Assembly (NCBI GenBank): GCA_947629945.1
Contig: CANRFR010000008.1
Location: 1-46,164, forward strand
DNA from: an uncultured Clostridia bacterium
GTDB lineage: Bacteria; Bacillota; Clostridia; Oscillospirales; Ruminococcaceae
DNA length: 46,164 nt
Direction of reading: 5' to 3'
Position numbers and translations under genes: made by a program. Positions 1 through 9,113 of this stretch are shown one piece after another; the first letter of the stretch is position 1, and every line of letters begins with the position of its first letter. The notes beneath the pieces are model-generated. The model worked only from the letters and a program-made list of their open reading frames with translations, was not told the DNA's origin and made no database searches.

Positions 1-1
1 A

Positions 2-130
2 ATTTTCCTTGACGGGCGTCAGCCCGTCGGCGTCAAATTTGCACAATCTGACGAAAAATCTGCTGCGCAATCTGCACGCCCCGATTTAATCAGCACTTCC
101 ACAAAAACGCCATTGCCGAAAATTGCGTAA
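2..130 (+). CDS. 3' end of an upstream gene (partial, unidentified)
   Basis: An open frame enters from the left edge and stops at TAA 128-130, 26 bases before the next start. About 42 residues are visible; they are polar and end with a Ser/Thr/Pro-rich tail, with no recognisable motif. Genes for metallopeptidase-like/vWA proteins such as the next one often sit directly downstream of a MoxR-like AAA+ ATPase gene. This could be the tail of such a gene, but that is inference from context only. It could also be a chance open frame. Confidence 0.4.
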   Translation: MFLDGRQPVGVKFAQSDEKSAAQSARPDLISTSTKTPLPKIA

Positions 131-156
131 GAAAGATAAAGATAAGGAGAAAACGT

Positions 157-1521
157 ATGCTGGACGAAGTAACAAAAGAAAAAACGGAAAAAATCGCTCG
201 TGAAATATTGCAGAACGCGAAAAATAAGCTGCTTGTAAATCTGCGCTTTTTAGATGTGGCACTGAGCCGTCCAAAGCTGACTTCGGATGCGGAACACACC
301 ACATCTTGTGCAACGGACGGCGAAGTGTTTCTCTACGCGGCGAAATTCGTGCTGTCCACCTATAGAGTTGAACCCGATCTGGCGACAAGAAACTTTCTGC
401 ACATGATATTTCATTGCGTGTTTCGGCATATGTTCGTGAATACGCTTATTAACCGCGAACTGTGGGATATCGCGTGCGATATAGCCGTGGAAAGCGTAAT
501 AAACGATTTGCGGCTTGATTACCTCACTACGCTTAAATCGGGACAGCAAGAGCAGTTTTTAAGCGGCTTTAAGGACAAAATCAAAACGCTTTCCGCGGAG
601 AAAATATACAGATTTCTGCTTGACCAAAAGCTGCCTCAAAAGTCGATAGACGGATTGGGTATGCTGTTCAAAGCGGACGACCACTATCTCTGGTACCTCA
701 CCGACGAACAAAAAGCCGCGCTTAAAATTCCCGGTTACGGCGACGGAGAAAACGCCGAAACGCTCTCTCAAGCCAACGGGGAAATATTTGGCGCGTCTGC
801 GGATTGGGAGCAGATTGCGGAACGTATGCAGGTAGACTTGGAAACATTCGGAAAACAGCGGGGAATTGAAGCGGGGCTGCTGACACAAAATCTCCGCGAG
901 GTAAACCGCGAACGCTACAACTACACGGAATTTTTAAAAAAGTTCGCGGTGCGCGGCGAGATAATGAAAATAAACCCCGACGAGTTCGACTACAATTATT
1001 ACACCTACGGTCTGAACCTATACGAAAATATGCCGCTTATCGAACCGCTGGAATACAAGGACGTCAAGGCTATCCGCGAGTTTGTTATCGCCATAGACAC
1101 CTCCGGTTCCACCTCGGGAGAGCTTGTGCAGAAGTTCGTGCAAAAAACCTATAACATTCTCAAAAGCGCCGAGAGCTTCTTCACAAAAATAAATCTGCAT
1201 ATTATCCAATGCGACGCGGCTATTCAAGAGGATGTCCGCATAACCTCGCAAGAGGAGTTTGACAATTATCTCAGGAATATGAAAATACACGGTTTGGGCG
1301 GCACGGACTTCAAGCCCGTTTTCAGTTATGTGAATTCTCTGGTGGATACGGGCGAGTTCTCGAACCTCAAAGGACTTATTTACCTGACCGACGGCTATGG
1401 TGCGTTCCCGAAAAAAAAGCCGCCGTACGACGCGGCGTTCGTATTTATCGACGACGAAAACAACAACTACGACGTGCCCGCATGGGCGATAAAGCTGGTG
1501 CTTAGGAGAAACGAGATATGA
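157..1521 (+). CDS. Metallopeptidase-like / von Willebrand A domain protein (DUF2201-type)
   Basis: A 454-residue cytoplasmic protein with no signal peptide. The N-terminal half resembles the putative metallopeptidase domain of DUF2201-type proteins: residues 81-91 contain H82, H86 and H91 in the pattern LHMIFHCVFRH. The usual HExxH glutamate is absent, so catalysis is doubtful. The C-terminal third (about 305-450) is a vWA domain with the MIDAS parts D314-T-S316-G-S318, the GGTD loop with T383/D384, and TDG at 411-413. Proteins of this architecture commonly pair with MoxR-like AAA+ ATPases. The ATG is preceded by AAGGAGA (144-150). The stop overlaps the next start (ATGA), which couples this gene to the ANK-LRR array downstream. 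The domain call is firm; the biological role is unknown. Confidence 0.85.
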   Translation: MLDEVTKEKTEKIAREILQNAKNKLLVNLRFLDVALSRPKLTSDAEHTTSCATDGEVFLYAAKFVLSTYRVEPDLATRNFLHMIFHCVFRHMFVNTLINRELWDIACDIAVESVINDLRLDYLTTLKSGQQEQFLSGFKDKIKTLSAEKIYRFLLDQKLPQKSIDGLGMLFKADDHYLWYLTDEQKAALKIPGYGDGENAETLSQANGEIFGASADWEQIAERMQVDLETFGKQRGIEAGLLTQNLREVNRERYNYTEFLKKFAVRGEIMKINPDEFDYNYYTYGLNLYENMPLIEPLEYKDVKAIREFVIAIDTSGSTSGELVQKFVQKTYNILKSAESFFTKINLHIIQCDAAIQEDVRITSQEEFDNYLRNMKIHGLGGTDFKPVFSYVNSLVDTGEFSNLKGLIYLTDGYGAFPKKKPPYDAAFVFIDDENNNYDVPAWAIKLVLRRNEI

Positions 1522-2780
1522 CACACTATTCTTTGAAAACAGAATACGGAGCGTTGGACATTCTTTTCAAAGCTATCGTGACTCTTGACAAAAAGCGCGT
1601 TCAAGAATTGAAAGAGAGAGGTGTTACACTCTCCGAAAACGTGCGGAACGTTCTTTCAAACGGCACGGGAAAAGGTCGAGCCGAAAACCCCGCATATAAA
1701 TTTTGGTTTGCGCTCTTACGTGAAATAAAAACAATGTCTACAGAGGATTTTTCCGAAATAGCTTCTATGCTGCGCAAAGAAACGGACAAGCCGCTGTACT
1801 ATTCCGAAACATTGTGGATGTGGGGCAATAAGCGGGCTTTGGAACCGAGTTTTTTTGAAGTCACGCTAAAAAATTTCGACCAAAAGCGAATGCCGAAAAA
1901 ACACGCTATGAAACGCATTATCGACAGCGACAATCCCGGCTGTCTGCCGATATGCGAAAAGCACGGCTGGCTGAAAAATCCCAAGATCCGCGACGAGCTT
2001 ATCGACTACGCGTCGGAAAACGGCAAAACAGAAGCTGCCGCGTGGCTTTTGGAGTTCAAGAACCGCACTGCTGACCTCGCCGCCGAACGTGAACGCGCCG
2101 AAAAAAAAGTTCTTCGGGAATTAAATGCTGCTCCAACCTCCGTTACGATGATGAGGAAGTCTTGGAACTTTGAAAAGCGCGCGGATAGTTCTATAATCAT
2201 AACGGGCTACAGAGGTGAACGCACGGAAATCAACGTTCCCGATAAAATCGGCGGCTGCACTGTGACGGCAATAGGCGATTATGCTTTTTCGCCTGACGCT
2301 TATCGGGCAAGAAAGGTGCAGCGCACTGTACGGAGCACGATAACCAAGATAATTTTACCGAAGACGATAGAACGTATCGGAGAGTTTGCGTTTTTAAAGT
2401 GCAGGTCTTTGACAGAGATAAATCTCCCGGAAAAGCTCTTGGAGATAAGCAGGGGAATGATGTACCTCTCGGGCTTGGAGAGCATCGTTATAGGCGGAAA
2501 CATCAAAAAAATAGGCGCGGTGGCATTTTACGGCTGCCGCGGACTGAAATATGTGAAACTTTGCGAGGGCGTTTTGGAAATCGACGTGGCAGCGTTTTAT
2601 CTTTGTACCGAATTGGAAATCATAGTGCTGCCGCAGTCAATTGTAAAAATAGCCGCGTTCACAATGACCGACAGTCCGTTTTGGTGCTGTCAAAAGCTTA
2701 CCGCCGTTGTTCGGCGCGGCTCTTACGCCGAAAAATACTGCAAGGACAATAACATAGTTTACAAATACACGGAGGAATGA
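1518..2780 (+). CDS. ANK-LRR_5 array protein 1
   Basis: A 420-residue protein, first of nine tandem paralogues. An ankyrin-like start (about 12-38) is followed by helical sequence (55-125) and a second ankyrin-like segment (126-180). Then come the family signature KNRTADLAAERERAEKK (181-197), a beta segment ending in TAIGDYAFSP (250-259), about five BspA-type LRR_5 repeats (roughly 274-395), and a C-terminal cap containing GSYAEKYC. No signal peptide or membrane segment is visible, so it should be cytoplasmic. The start overlaps the vWA stop by ATGA. It is closest to array protein 2 in length and LRR content. LRR_5 and ankyrin repeats normally bind proteins; the ligand here is unknown. Confidence 0.85.
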   Translation: MTHYSLKTEYGALDILFKAIVTLDKKRVQELKERGVTLSENVRNVLSNGTGKGRAENPAYKFWFALLREIKTMSTEDFSEIASMLRKETDKPLYYSETLWMWGNKRALEPSFFEVTLKNFDQKRMPKKHAMKRIIDSDNPGCLPICEKHGWLKNPKIRDELIDYASENGKTEAAAWLLEFKNRTADLAAERERAEKKVLRELNAAPTSVTMMRKSWNFEKRADSSIIITGYRGERTEINVPDKIGGCTVTAIGDYAFSPDAYRARKVQRTVRSTITKIILPKTIERIGEFAFLKCRSLTEINLPEKLLEISRGMMYLSGLESIVIGGNIKKIGAVAFYGCRGLKYVKLCEGVLEIDVAAFYLCTELEIIVLPQSIVKIAAFTMTDSPFWCCQKLTAVVRRGSYAEKYCKDNNIVYKYTEE

Positions 2781-2781
2781 T

Positions 2782-4047
2782 ATGACGCATTATTCTTTGG
2801 AAACGGAATTCGGCGCGTCTGACGAGCTTTTCAAAGCAATAATAACGCTTAACAAAAAGCGCGTTCAAGAACTGAAAGAGATGGGTGTTACACTCACCGA
2901 AAAGGTGCGGAACGTTCTCGAAAACGGCGCCGGGCGATCGGTGAGCGTGGAAAATCCCGCTTATCAATTTTGGTTCTCACTGCTGCGCGAGATCAAAGAA
3001 ACGCCGATTAATGACTTCGCGGAATTCGCCGCGCTGCTACGCTCGGAGGTCGGCAAACCGCTTCACTACTCCGAAGCATTGTGGGTATGGGGAAACAAAC
3101 GGGCGTTCGAACCGCATTTTTTCAAGATCACTTTGGAGAATTTCAACCAAAAGAAAATGCCGAAAAAAATCGCTATGAAGCGCATAATAAATGAGGGAAA
3201 GCTCGACTGTATGCCGATATGTGAGAAGCATGGCTGGCTTAAAAATCCGAAAACGCGCGATGAGCTGATAGACTACGCTGCCGAACAAGGCAAAACGGAA
3301 ATCTCCGCGTGGCTGTTGGACTTCAAGAACCGCACCGCCGATCTCGCTCTGGAACGCGAACGCGCCGAGAAGAAAATGCAGCGCGAACTCAATGCCGACC
3401 CCAACTCCATTACAGAGTTACGAAAGATTTGGAAATTTGAAAAACGCGAGGACGACACAATAATTATATTGGGCTACAAGGGCGACCGCAGGGAGATAAC
3501 CGTTCCGGAAAAGATGGGCGGCTGTACCGTTACAGCACTCGGAGAATACGCGTTCTCGCCCTATGCCAAACGCATAAAAGCGGAACAGCGCGCTTTGCGG
3601 AAAGCGATCACCAAAATCGTTCTGCCGGATACGATAGAGAGCATCGGAGAGTTTGCGTTTTATCAATGCAAATCGCTGACGAGCATAAATCTCCCCGAAA
3701 AGCTCACCGAGATCAGCAAGGGTATGCTTGACATCACGGGTCTGGAAAGTATCGTTATCGGCGGTAACGTCAAGAAAATCGGCGGGGTGGCGTTTTGGGG
3801 CTGCCGTGATCTCAGATATGTGAAGCTCTGCGAGGGAGTTGCCGAGATAGACGTGGCGGCGTTCTATAACTGCGGGAATTTGGAAACGATAGAGCTGCCG
3901 CGCTCAATTAAAAAAATCGACCCGCAGAGTACATACGACGGTTCATTTTATAACTGCATAAGGCTCACGGCTTTGGTGCATAAAGGCTCATACGCGGAAA
4001 AGTATTGCGAGGAAAACAAGATAATTTACAAGTACGTGGAGGAATAA
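2782..4047 (+). CDS. ANK-LRR_5 array protein 2
   Basis: A 421-residue close paralogue of array protein 1, with the same order of parts. The N-terminus (MTHYSLETEFGASDELFKAI) is nearly the same. The signature KNRTADLALERERAEKK is present, followed by about five LRR_5 repeats and the GSYAEKYCEENKIIYKY cap. It starts one base after the previous stop; the end of the previous reading frame supplies a GGAGG site. The similarity to protein 1 over the whole length suggests a recent duplication. No secretion signal is present. The function is unknown beyond likely protein binding. Confidence 0.85.
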   Translation: MTHYSLETEFGASDELFKAIITLNKKRVQELKEMGVTLTEKVRNVLENGAGRSVSVENPAYQFWFSLLREIKETPINDFAEFAALLRSEVGKPLHYSEALWVWGNKRAFEPHFFKITLENFNQKKMPKKIAMKRIINEGKLDCMPICEKHGWLKNPKTRDELIDYAAEQGKTEISAWLLDFKNRTADLALERERAEKKMQRELNADPNSITELRKIWKFEKREDDTIIILGYKGDRREITVPEKMGGCTVTALGEYAFSPYAKRIKAEQRALRKAITKIVLPDTIESIGEFAFYQCKSLTSINLPEKLTEISKGMLDITGLESIVIGGNVKKIGGVAFWGCRDLRYVKLCEGVAEIDVAAFYNCGNLETIELPRSIKKIDPQSTYDGSFYNCIRLTALVHKGSYAEKYCEENKIIYKYVEE

Positions 4048-4049
4048 CT

Positions 4050-6176
4050 ATGGAATACTACTCAATTTCAAGCGTATACGGAAACCGCGACGAACTTTTC
4101 AAGGCGCTGATAACGCTTGACAAGGAGCGCGTGGAAGCCCTGAAAGCAAAAGGAGTTGCGCTTACCGACGACGTAAAAAACACGCTGCTGCACGGCGGCG
4201 GCTCGTTTATTTCGGGTTCGCCCGCGTCGGGGTTTTGGTACGGTTATCTTACCGACTTGGAGAATGTAGCGAAGTTGGATTTTGTATACATCTCGCGGGA
4301 GTTATTCGCGCAGACGTGCGAACCGCTTTACTTTTCCGACTCGTTAAATCAGGTGATAGCTAAATACTTTTTCAATCCCGAGGTGTTCACTTGCCTTTTG
4401 GAGTGCTACAATCAAAAAAAGCTGAACAAAACTCGGATAATGAAAGAACTTATTCGCAAGAACAACGTTCCGCTTTTGGAGAAATGCGCCGAGCACGGCT
4501 GGCTGAAGCAAACAAAAAAGCGCGATGAGATGATAGACTACGCCGCCGAGCAGAACCGCCCCGAATGCACGGCGTGGCTTCTCGAGTTTAAGAGCCGCAC
4601 CGCCGACCTCGCCGCCGAGCGCAAAAAAGCCGAAAAGAAACAGCTTGCCGAGTTGAACGCCGCACCCGATTCCGCAGCGGAACTCAAAAAGCTATGGACT
4701 TGGGAAAAGGGCGAGGACGGCGGACTTATTATCAAGAGCTACAAGGGCGACAAGACAGAAGTCGAAATACCCGCGAAGATCGGCAAGAACAGCGTTACCG
4801 CGATAGGCGGTTACGCGCTGTCACCCGAGGCTCCGCGACTTCCGAACGACAGCGTTAAGCGCCGCGCCGCGATACAAAAAATCGTCGTGCCCGACAGCGT
4901 GAAAAAGATAGGAGAAAGCGCTTTCGGCGGCGTGGGATATTATCATTGGACAAACACCCCCTCGCAGCTTAAAGAACTCGTTATCCCCGACACGCTCGAC
5001 ATTTTTAACGACATTGAAGCCGCAAAGAGCGCGCCGCGTTTTCTCGCAAAGTGCGGCATAGATGTTCTTGTCGTGCCCGACACGCCCGCCGCGCGGTACT
5101 ACTGTATAAAAAACAACGTCCAATTCCGCTTTGAAAAATGCGGCGAACTACATACCCCGTTTAAAGAAATCATCAAATCGGACGAGCTGTTTGCCGCGAT
5201 ACTCGCTGTCGATAAAGAAAAGGTTGAGAAGCTGAAAGGCTCGGGCTTTCCGGACTACATCAAGGAATGTCTGCAAAACGAACTTTACGGCATTATGTAC
5301 TACGTTCAGCGGGAAATTGCGGATATTATCGCAAAGGCAAGCGCCGATGACAGGCGGTATATTTTGGAAAACCTCGTTCGGGAACTCGGAGAGCCGCTTT
5401 ACTGCACCAACCTCATATACTCGTTGGACAAATCGCCCGAATTATGGAACTGCTTGCTGAAATTCTTCGACACGAAGCGCATTAACAAAACTGACGAGAT
5501 GAAGCGCTTTATCAACAAAGATCAGGTGGAGTATCTCGCGGTATTTGCGGAAAACGGCTGTCTCAAAAATTCCGCGACCCGCGACAAGCTTATACAATAC
5601 GCCACGGAAAACAACAAGACCGAATGTACGGCGTGGCTGCTTGATTACAAGAACCGCACCTCCGACCCCGAAAAGGAGCGAAAACGCGCCGAGAAAAAAC
5701 TCGAACGCGAACTTAACGCGCCGCCGCCCACCGAGGAGGAACTTCGCGAAAAGTCGGACAAGCTGTTCAAGAGAATGTTTACTTATGAGATTGCAGACGG
5801 CGAGGTCGTGATAACAGGCTACAAGGGGAGCGCCGCTGAAGTCGAGATACCGAGGGAATTTGAGGGAAAGCCCGTTGTCGCTATCGGCGAGCAGGCGTTT
5901 TATCCGTCAGGCTCGGGAGTTCCCACGCGGCACAGACACAACCGCGCGAACGTCAAAAGGGTAGTATTCCCCGATACGGTTCGGACAATCGGCGATATGG
6001 CATTTTTAGGGTGCAACGCCTTGCGCGAGGTCGTTATACCAAGTTCCGTGACGAAGATCGGGAACAGAGCATTTTTGACCGGAGTGGCGATAACGTTTAT
6101 TGTGGAGCGCGGCTCGCTCGCCGAAAAATACTGCAAGGCAAACGGAGAAAAGATCGCATATAAGGTGAGCCTATGA
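4050..6176 (+). CDS. ANK-LRR_5 array protein 3, in-frame double unit
   Basis: A 708-residue protein made of two family units fused head to tail. The ATG at 4050 was chosen because it follows GGAGG and gives an N-terminus matching proteins 1 and 2. A longer in-frame extension to 4005 overlaps the previous gene. Unit 1 (1-365) has the signature KSRTADLAAERKKAEKK at 181 and only one to two clear LRRs before a cap (about 337-362). Unit 2 (about 370-708) restarts with an ankyrin-like segment, carries KNRTSDPEKERKRAEKK at 534, and ends with two LRRs and a cap (RGSLAEKYC). Unit 2 lacks the usual LAAE after the signature. The stop overlaps the next start (ATGA). Confidence 0.85.
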   Translation: MEYYSISSVYGNRDELFKALITLDKERVEALKAKGVALTDDVKNTLLHGGGSFISGSPASGFWYGYLTDLENVAKLDFVYISRELFAQTCEPLYFSDSLNQVIAKYFFNPEVFTCLLECYNQKKLNKTRIMKELIRKNNVPLLEKCAEHGWLKQTKKRDEMIDYAAEQNRPECTAWLLEFKSRTADLAAERKKAEKKQLAELNAAPDSAAELKKLWTWEKGEDGGLIIKSYKGDKTEVEIPAKIGKNSVTAIGGYALSPEAPRLPNDSVKRRAAIQKIVVPDSVKKIGESAFGGVGYYHWTNTPSQLKELVIPDTLDIFNDIEAAKSAPRFLAKCGIDVLVVPDTPAARYYCIKNNVQFRFEKCGELHTPFKEIIKSDELFAAILAVDKEKVEKLKGSGFPDYIKECLQNELYGIMYYVQREIADIIAKASADDRRYILENLVRELGEPLYCTNLIYSLDKSPELWNCLLKFFDTKRINKTDEMKRFINKDQVEYLAVFAENGCLKNSATRDKLIQYATENNKTECTAWLLDYKNRTSDPEKERKRAEKKLERELNAPPPTEEELREKSDKLFKRMFTYEIADGEVVITGYKGSAAEVEIPREFEGKPVVAIGEQAFYPSGSGVPTRHRHNRANVKRVVFPDTVRTIGDMAFLGCNALREVVIPSSVTKIGNRAFLTGVAITFIVERGSLAEKYCKANGEKIAYKVSL

Positions 6177-7720
6177 ATTACGAGAATATACCGCAGGAAA
6201 ACAAAGCCGAGATTTTGGAAAGCGCTGTGATAAACGGCTCTTCCGAAGAGATTGTGAAAACTTTCAAGGAACTCGGATACATAGAGATGACCGCCCGTGC
6301 GCTGGGTTTGGCTTGCCGATTTCGCGGAGTAGAGTTCGTGAAAACGCTCACGGAAAGCGGCGCGACATTCGACATTCCGAAAACCGAGGACGCGGAGCGC
6401 CGATATCACTGCTACTCCGGAGCAAAATGGAACAACTACCGCTCAAACTTCGCGCTGTATCTTCTTAACATAACAAAGCACATCAAAGGAGCTTGCTGCT
6501 GCAAAGGCTTAAAGCTCACGAAAAAAGCGGCGCGGCACGACAAAACTTTTCTGGACCAACTGTCCGACGACGAACGCGCCAAAGTTTTGATATATCTTTG
6601 CGAAAACGCAGAAAAGCTGTCGTTTGTACCCGAGGAAATGCTGTACTACGCGATATTTGCGCGGGATAATTTTATTGTTTCGGAACTGAAAAAACTCGGC
6701 GTGAAACTCTCGGAAAAGCGCGCAAATATTATAAAAAACGGCGGACCGATCTCAGACGGATATTGGTTTGAATGGTGTTCAATGCAACGAAAACTGTCGA
6801 ACGACAACTATCTCCCCGTAATGAGAACTATAGCCGCGGAACTTGGCGGAAGGCAGTTTCACTGCACGGGAAAAATCTACGATATAACAAAAACGCGCTT
6901 TGAAAACACGGAAATTCTTGAGTTCTTCCGCGACAATTTCAAGATAGCGCGGCTCAACAAAACACAGATAATACGCGACGTTATCAACGTAAACAACCCC
7001 GGCGCACTCATCGTTTTCGAGCAGCTGGGGTGGCTTTCCGATATTCGGCGGCGCGACGAGATGATAGATTACGCGCAAAAGTTCGGCAACAGAACGGAAT
7101 GTGTGGCGTGGCTTCTCGACTTCAAGAACCGCACCGCCGACCTCGCCGCCGAACGCGCCAAAGCCGAAAAGAAAATAGAAGCGGAACTCAACGCAAGCCC
7201 AACCTCCGTTGCCGTAATGAAAAAAATGTGGGGCTATAAAAAGCAGGAGGACGGAACGCTTATTATCACGAGTTACAAGGGAACAAGCACCGACATAAAA
7301 GTGCCCGAAAGGATAGGCAAGGGCACCGTTTCAGCGATAGGCATAGGGGCGTTTTCGGGGAACAGCGGAATGTGCGGCGGCAGAGTTACGACCTACGCAA
7401 CCTACGAACAGCAAAGACAGCGCCGCACAATAACGAAGATAACACTGCCCGAAACCGTGAAATATATCGAACAAAGCGCGTTCGCGGATATGGAGGCGCT
7501 CACGGAGATAAACATACCCGATGGTACGACCGAGATAGGCGGCGTGGCGTTTTATCAATGTCTTTCGCTGGAAACGCTTGTTATTCCAAGTTCTGTGGAG
7601 CGTATCGGAGTATACGCGTTTCGGAATTGCTACAAACTCACGGCAATCGTGGAGCGCGGGTCGTTCGCCGAAAAATACTGTAAGGAAAACGGAGTTAAAT
7701 TCAAATATAAGGAGCAATAA
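6173..7720 (+). CDS. ANK-LRR_5 array protein 4 (long N-terminus class)
   Basis: A 515-residue family member with an extra N-terminal module of about 150 residues that proteins 1-3 lack. This module contains the ankyrin-like stretch TARALGLACRFRGVEFVKTL and a second helical block starting YLCENAEKLSF. The shared core follows: ankyrin-like segment, KNRTADLAAERAKAEKK, the beta segment TAIG-like GTVSAIGIGAF, about three LRR_5 repeats, and the cap GSFAEKYCKENGVKFKY. A stretch rich in Gly, Tyr and Arg interrupts the beta segment and first LRR. The start overlaps the preceding stop. It is cytoplasmic by sequence. The role is inferred only as a binding protein. Confidence 0.85.
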   Translation: MNYENIPQENKAEILESAVINGSSEEIVKTFKELGYIEMTARALGLACRFRGVEFVKTLTESGATFDIPKTEDAERRYHCYSGAKWNNYRSNFALYLLNITKHIKGACCCKGLKLTKKAARHDKTFLDQLSDDERAKVLIYLCENAEKLSFVPEEMLYYAIFARDNFIVSELKKLGVKLSEKRANIIKNGGPISDGYWFEWCSMQRKLSNDNYLPVMRTIAAELGGRQFHCTGKIYDITKTRFENTEILEFFRDNFKIARLNKTQIIRDVINVNNPGALIVFEQLGWLSDIRRRDEMIDYAQKFGNRTECVAWLLDFKNRTADLAAERAKAEKKIEAELNASPTSVAVMKKMWGYKKQEDGTLIITSYKGTSTDIKVPERIGKGTVSAIGIGAFSGNSGMCGGRVTTYATYEQQRQRRTITKITLPETVKYIEQSAFADMEALTEINIPDGTTEIGGVAFYQCLSLETLVIPSSVERIGVYAFRNCYKLTAIVERGSFAEKYCKENGVKFKYKEQ

Positions 7721-7722
7721 TT

Positions 7723-9111
7723 ATGGATATGTCCGAAAGACTTTACGCGGCTATCTTACAGCGAAGCTTCGCGGGCGCGGACAATATGATAAAGGCGGGC
7801 GCTACTCTTGACGGGGTAATCCGCGACGCGCTCGTGAAAGGTCCGAGCAGCGCCGCGCACTTTATAAAGGCGCAATACAACGCCTACGGGCAATTCATCG
7901 ACTTTGCGAAGAGCGCGTCGCCCAAGGACTTCGCCGCGGTTTCGGAAAAGCTGTTCGGACTTATCGGTGAGCCGCTTTACAACACGTTCGGGGAATATCG
8001 CTACGGTTTTTTCAAAGACCGCTTTTTCGACCCCGTGTTTTTCGAGGCGCTCCTGAAATTCTTCAGCGGAAAACAAATGCGCAAACAGATGACTATGAAA
8101 GAGATCATAGACCGCGGCGACGTAAAGCTGCTGGAACTTTGCGCGAAATACGGCTGGCTGAAAATGCCGCGTATCCGCGACGCTATGATAGATTACGCGA
8201 ACGAAAAGAACAGCACCGAGTGTACCGCGTTCCTTTTAGATTTCAAGAACCGCACCGCAGACCTTGCCGCCGAACGCGCCCGCGCCGAGAAGCGTATGCT
8301 CCGCGAGCTGAACGCGAACCCGAACTCGCTTACCGAACTTAAAAAGGTGTGGGGATTTGAAACACGCGAGGACGGTACGCTTGTCATCACGCGTTACAAG
8401 GGCAAGCGCACGGAAATTGACGTGCCCGAGAAGATCGGAAACGACGTTGTCGCAGCTGTCGGAGCATACGCGTTTTCTCCTATGGCTCCCCGTTTGAGCA
8501 ACGAACAGGGAGATCTGCGGCACAGGATAACGAAAATAAATCTTCCCGACAGCGTCCGCGAAATCGGCGAATGTGCGTTTTATCATTGCTCAAATCTTGG
8601 CGGGGTGAATATTCCAAACGGTGTAACCGTCATAAACAGAGATGTTTTCACCGGCACGGCGATAGAGCATCTTGAACTTCCCGAAACGGTGGAAGAAATC
8701 GTCGATTACGGATTTTCGGTCGTGAAATTCAAAGAAATAAAGCTGCCGAAAAAACTCAAAGCAATAGGAAAATCGGCGTTTCAGTGGTGTGTATTCGAGC
8801 GCGTGGAAATTCCCGAGGGGATAACCGTGATAATGAAGGGAACGTTTTGGCAGTGCGAAAAGCTGAAAGAGGTCGTGCTGCCCGATGGTATGGAAACGAT
8901 AAAGGCTCGTGCGTTCTGGAACTGTCCCGAGCTTGAAACAATAAACCTCCCCGCTTCGATAAAGAAAATCGAGAACTACAAGCGCGGCGGCAAAATGTGC
9001 AGCGTTTTCGCCGACAGCCCTAACCTCACGGCAATTGTGGAACGCGGCTCTTACGCCGAAAAGTACTGCGCGAAGAACGGCGTTAAATTTGTGTACAACG
9101 ACGAGGTATAA
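7723..9111 (+). CDS. ANK-LRR_5 array protein 5
   Basis: A 462-residue member of the short N-terminus class. The N-terminal 40 residues (MDMSERLYAAILQRSF onward) diverge from proteins 1-3, but the core is typical: the segment ending KYGWLKMPRIRDAMIDYA, KNRTADLAAERARAEKR, and the beta segment with VGAYAFSP. About six LRR_5 repeats follow, a longer solenoid than most siblings, with the GSYAEKYC cap at the end. The preceding gene provides AAGGAG (7709-7714) and ends two bases before this ATG. It fits a set in which LRR number varies while the flanking parts stay fixed. Confidence 0.85.
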   Translation: MDMSERLYAAILQRSFAGADNMIKAGATLDGVIRDALVKGPSSAAHFIKAQYNAYGQFIDFAKSASPKDFAAVSEKLFGLIGEPLYNTFGEYRYGFFKDRFFDPVFFEALLKFFSGKQMRKQMTMKEIIDRGDVKLLELCAKYGWLKMPRIRDAMIDYANEKNSTECTAFLLDFKNRTADLAAERARAEKRMLRELNANPNSLTELKKVWGFETREDGTLVITRYKGKRTEIDVPEKIGNDVVAAVGAYAFSPMAPRLSNEQGDLRHRITKINLPDSVREIGECAFYHCSNLGGVNIPNGVTVINRDVFTGTAIEHLELPETVEEIVDYGFSVVKFKEIKLPKKLKAIGKSAFQWCVFERVEIPEGITVIMKGTFWQCEKLKEVVLPDGMETIKARAFWNCPELETINLPASIKKIENYKRGGKMCSVFADSPNLTAIVERGSYAEKYCAKNGVKFVYNDEV

Positions 9112-9113
9112 CT

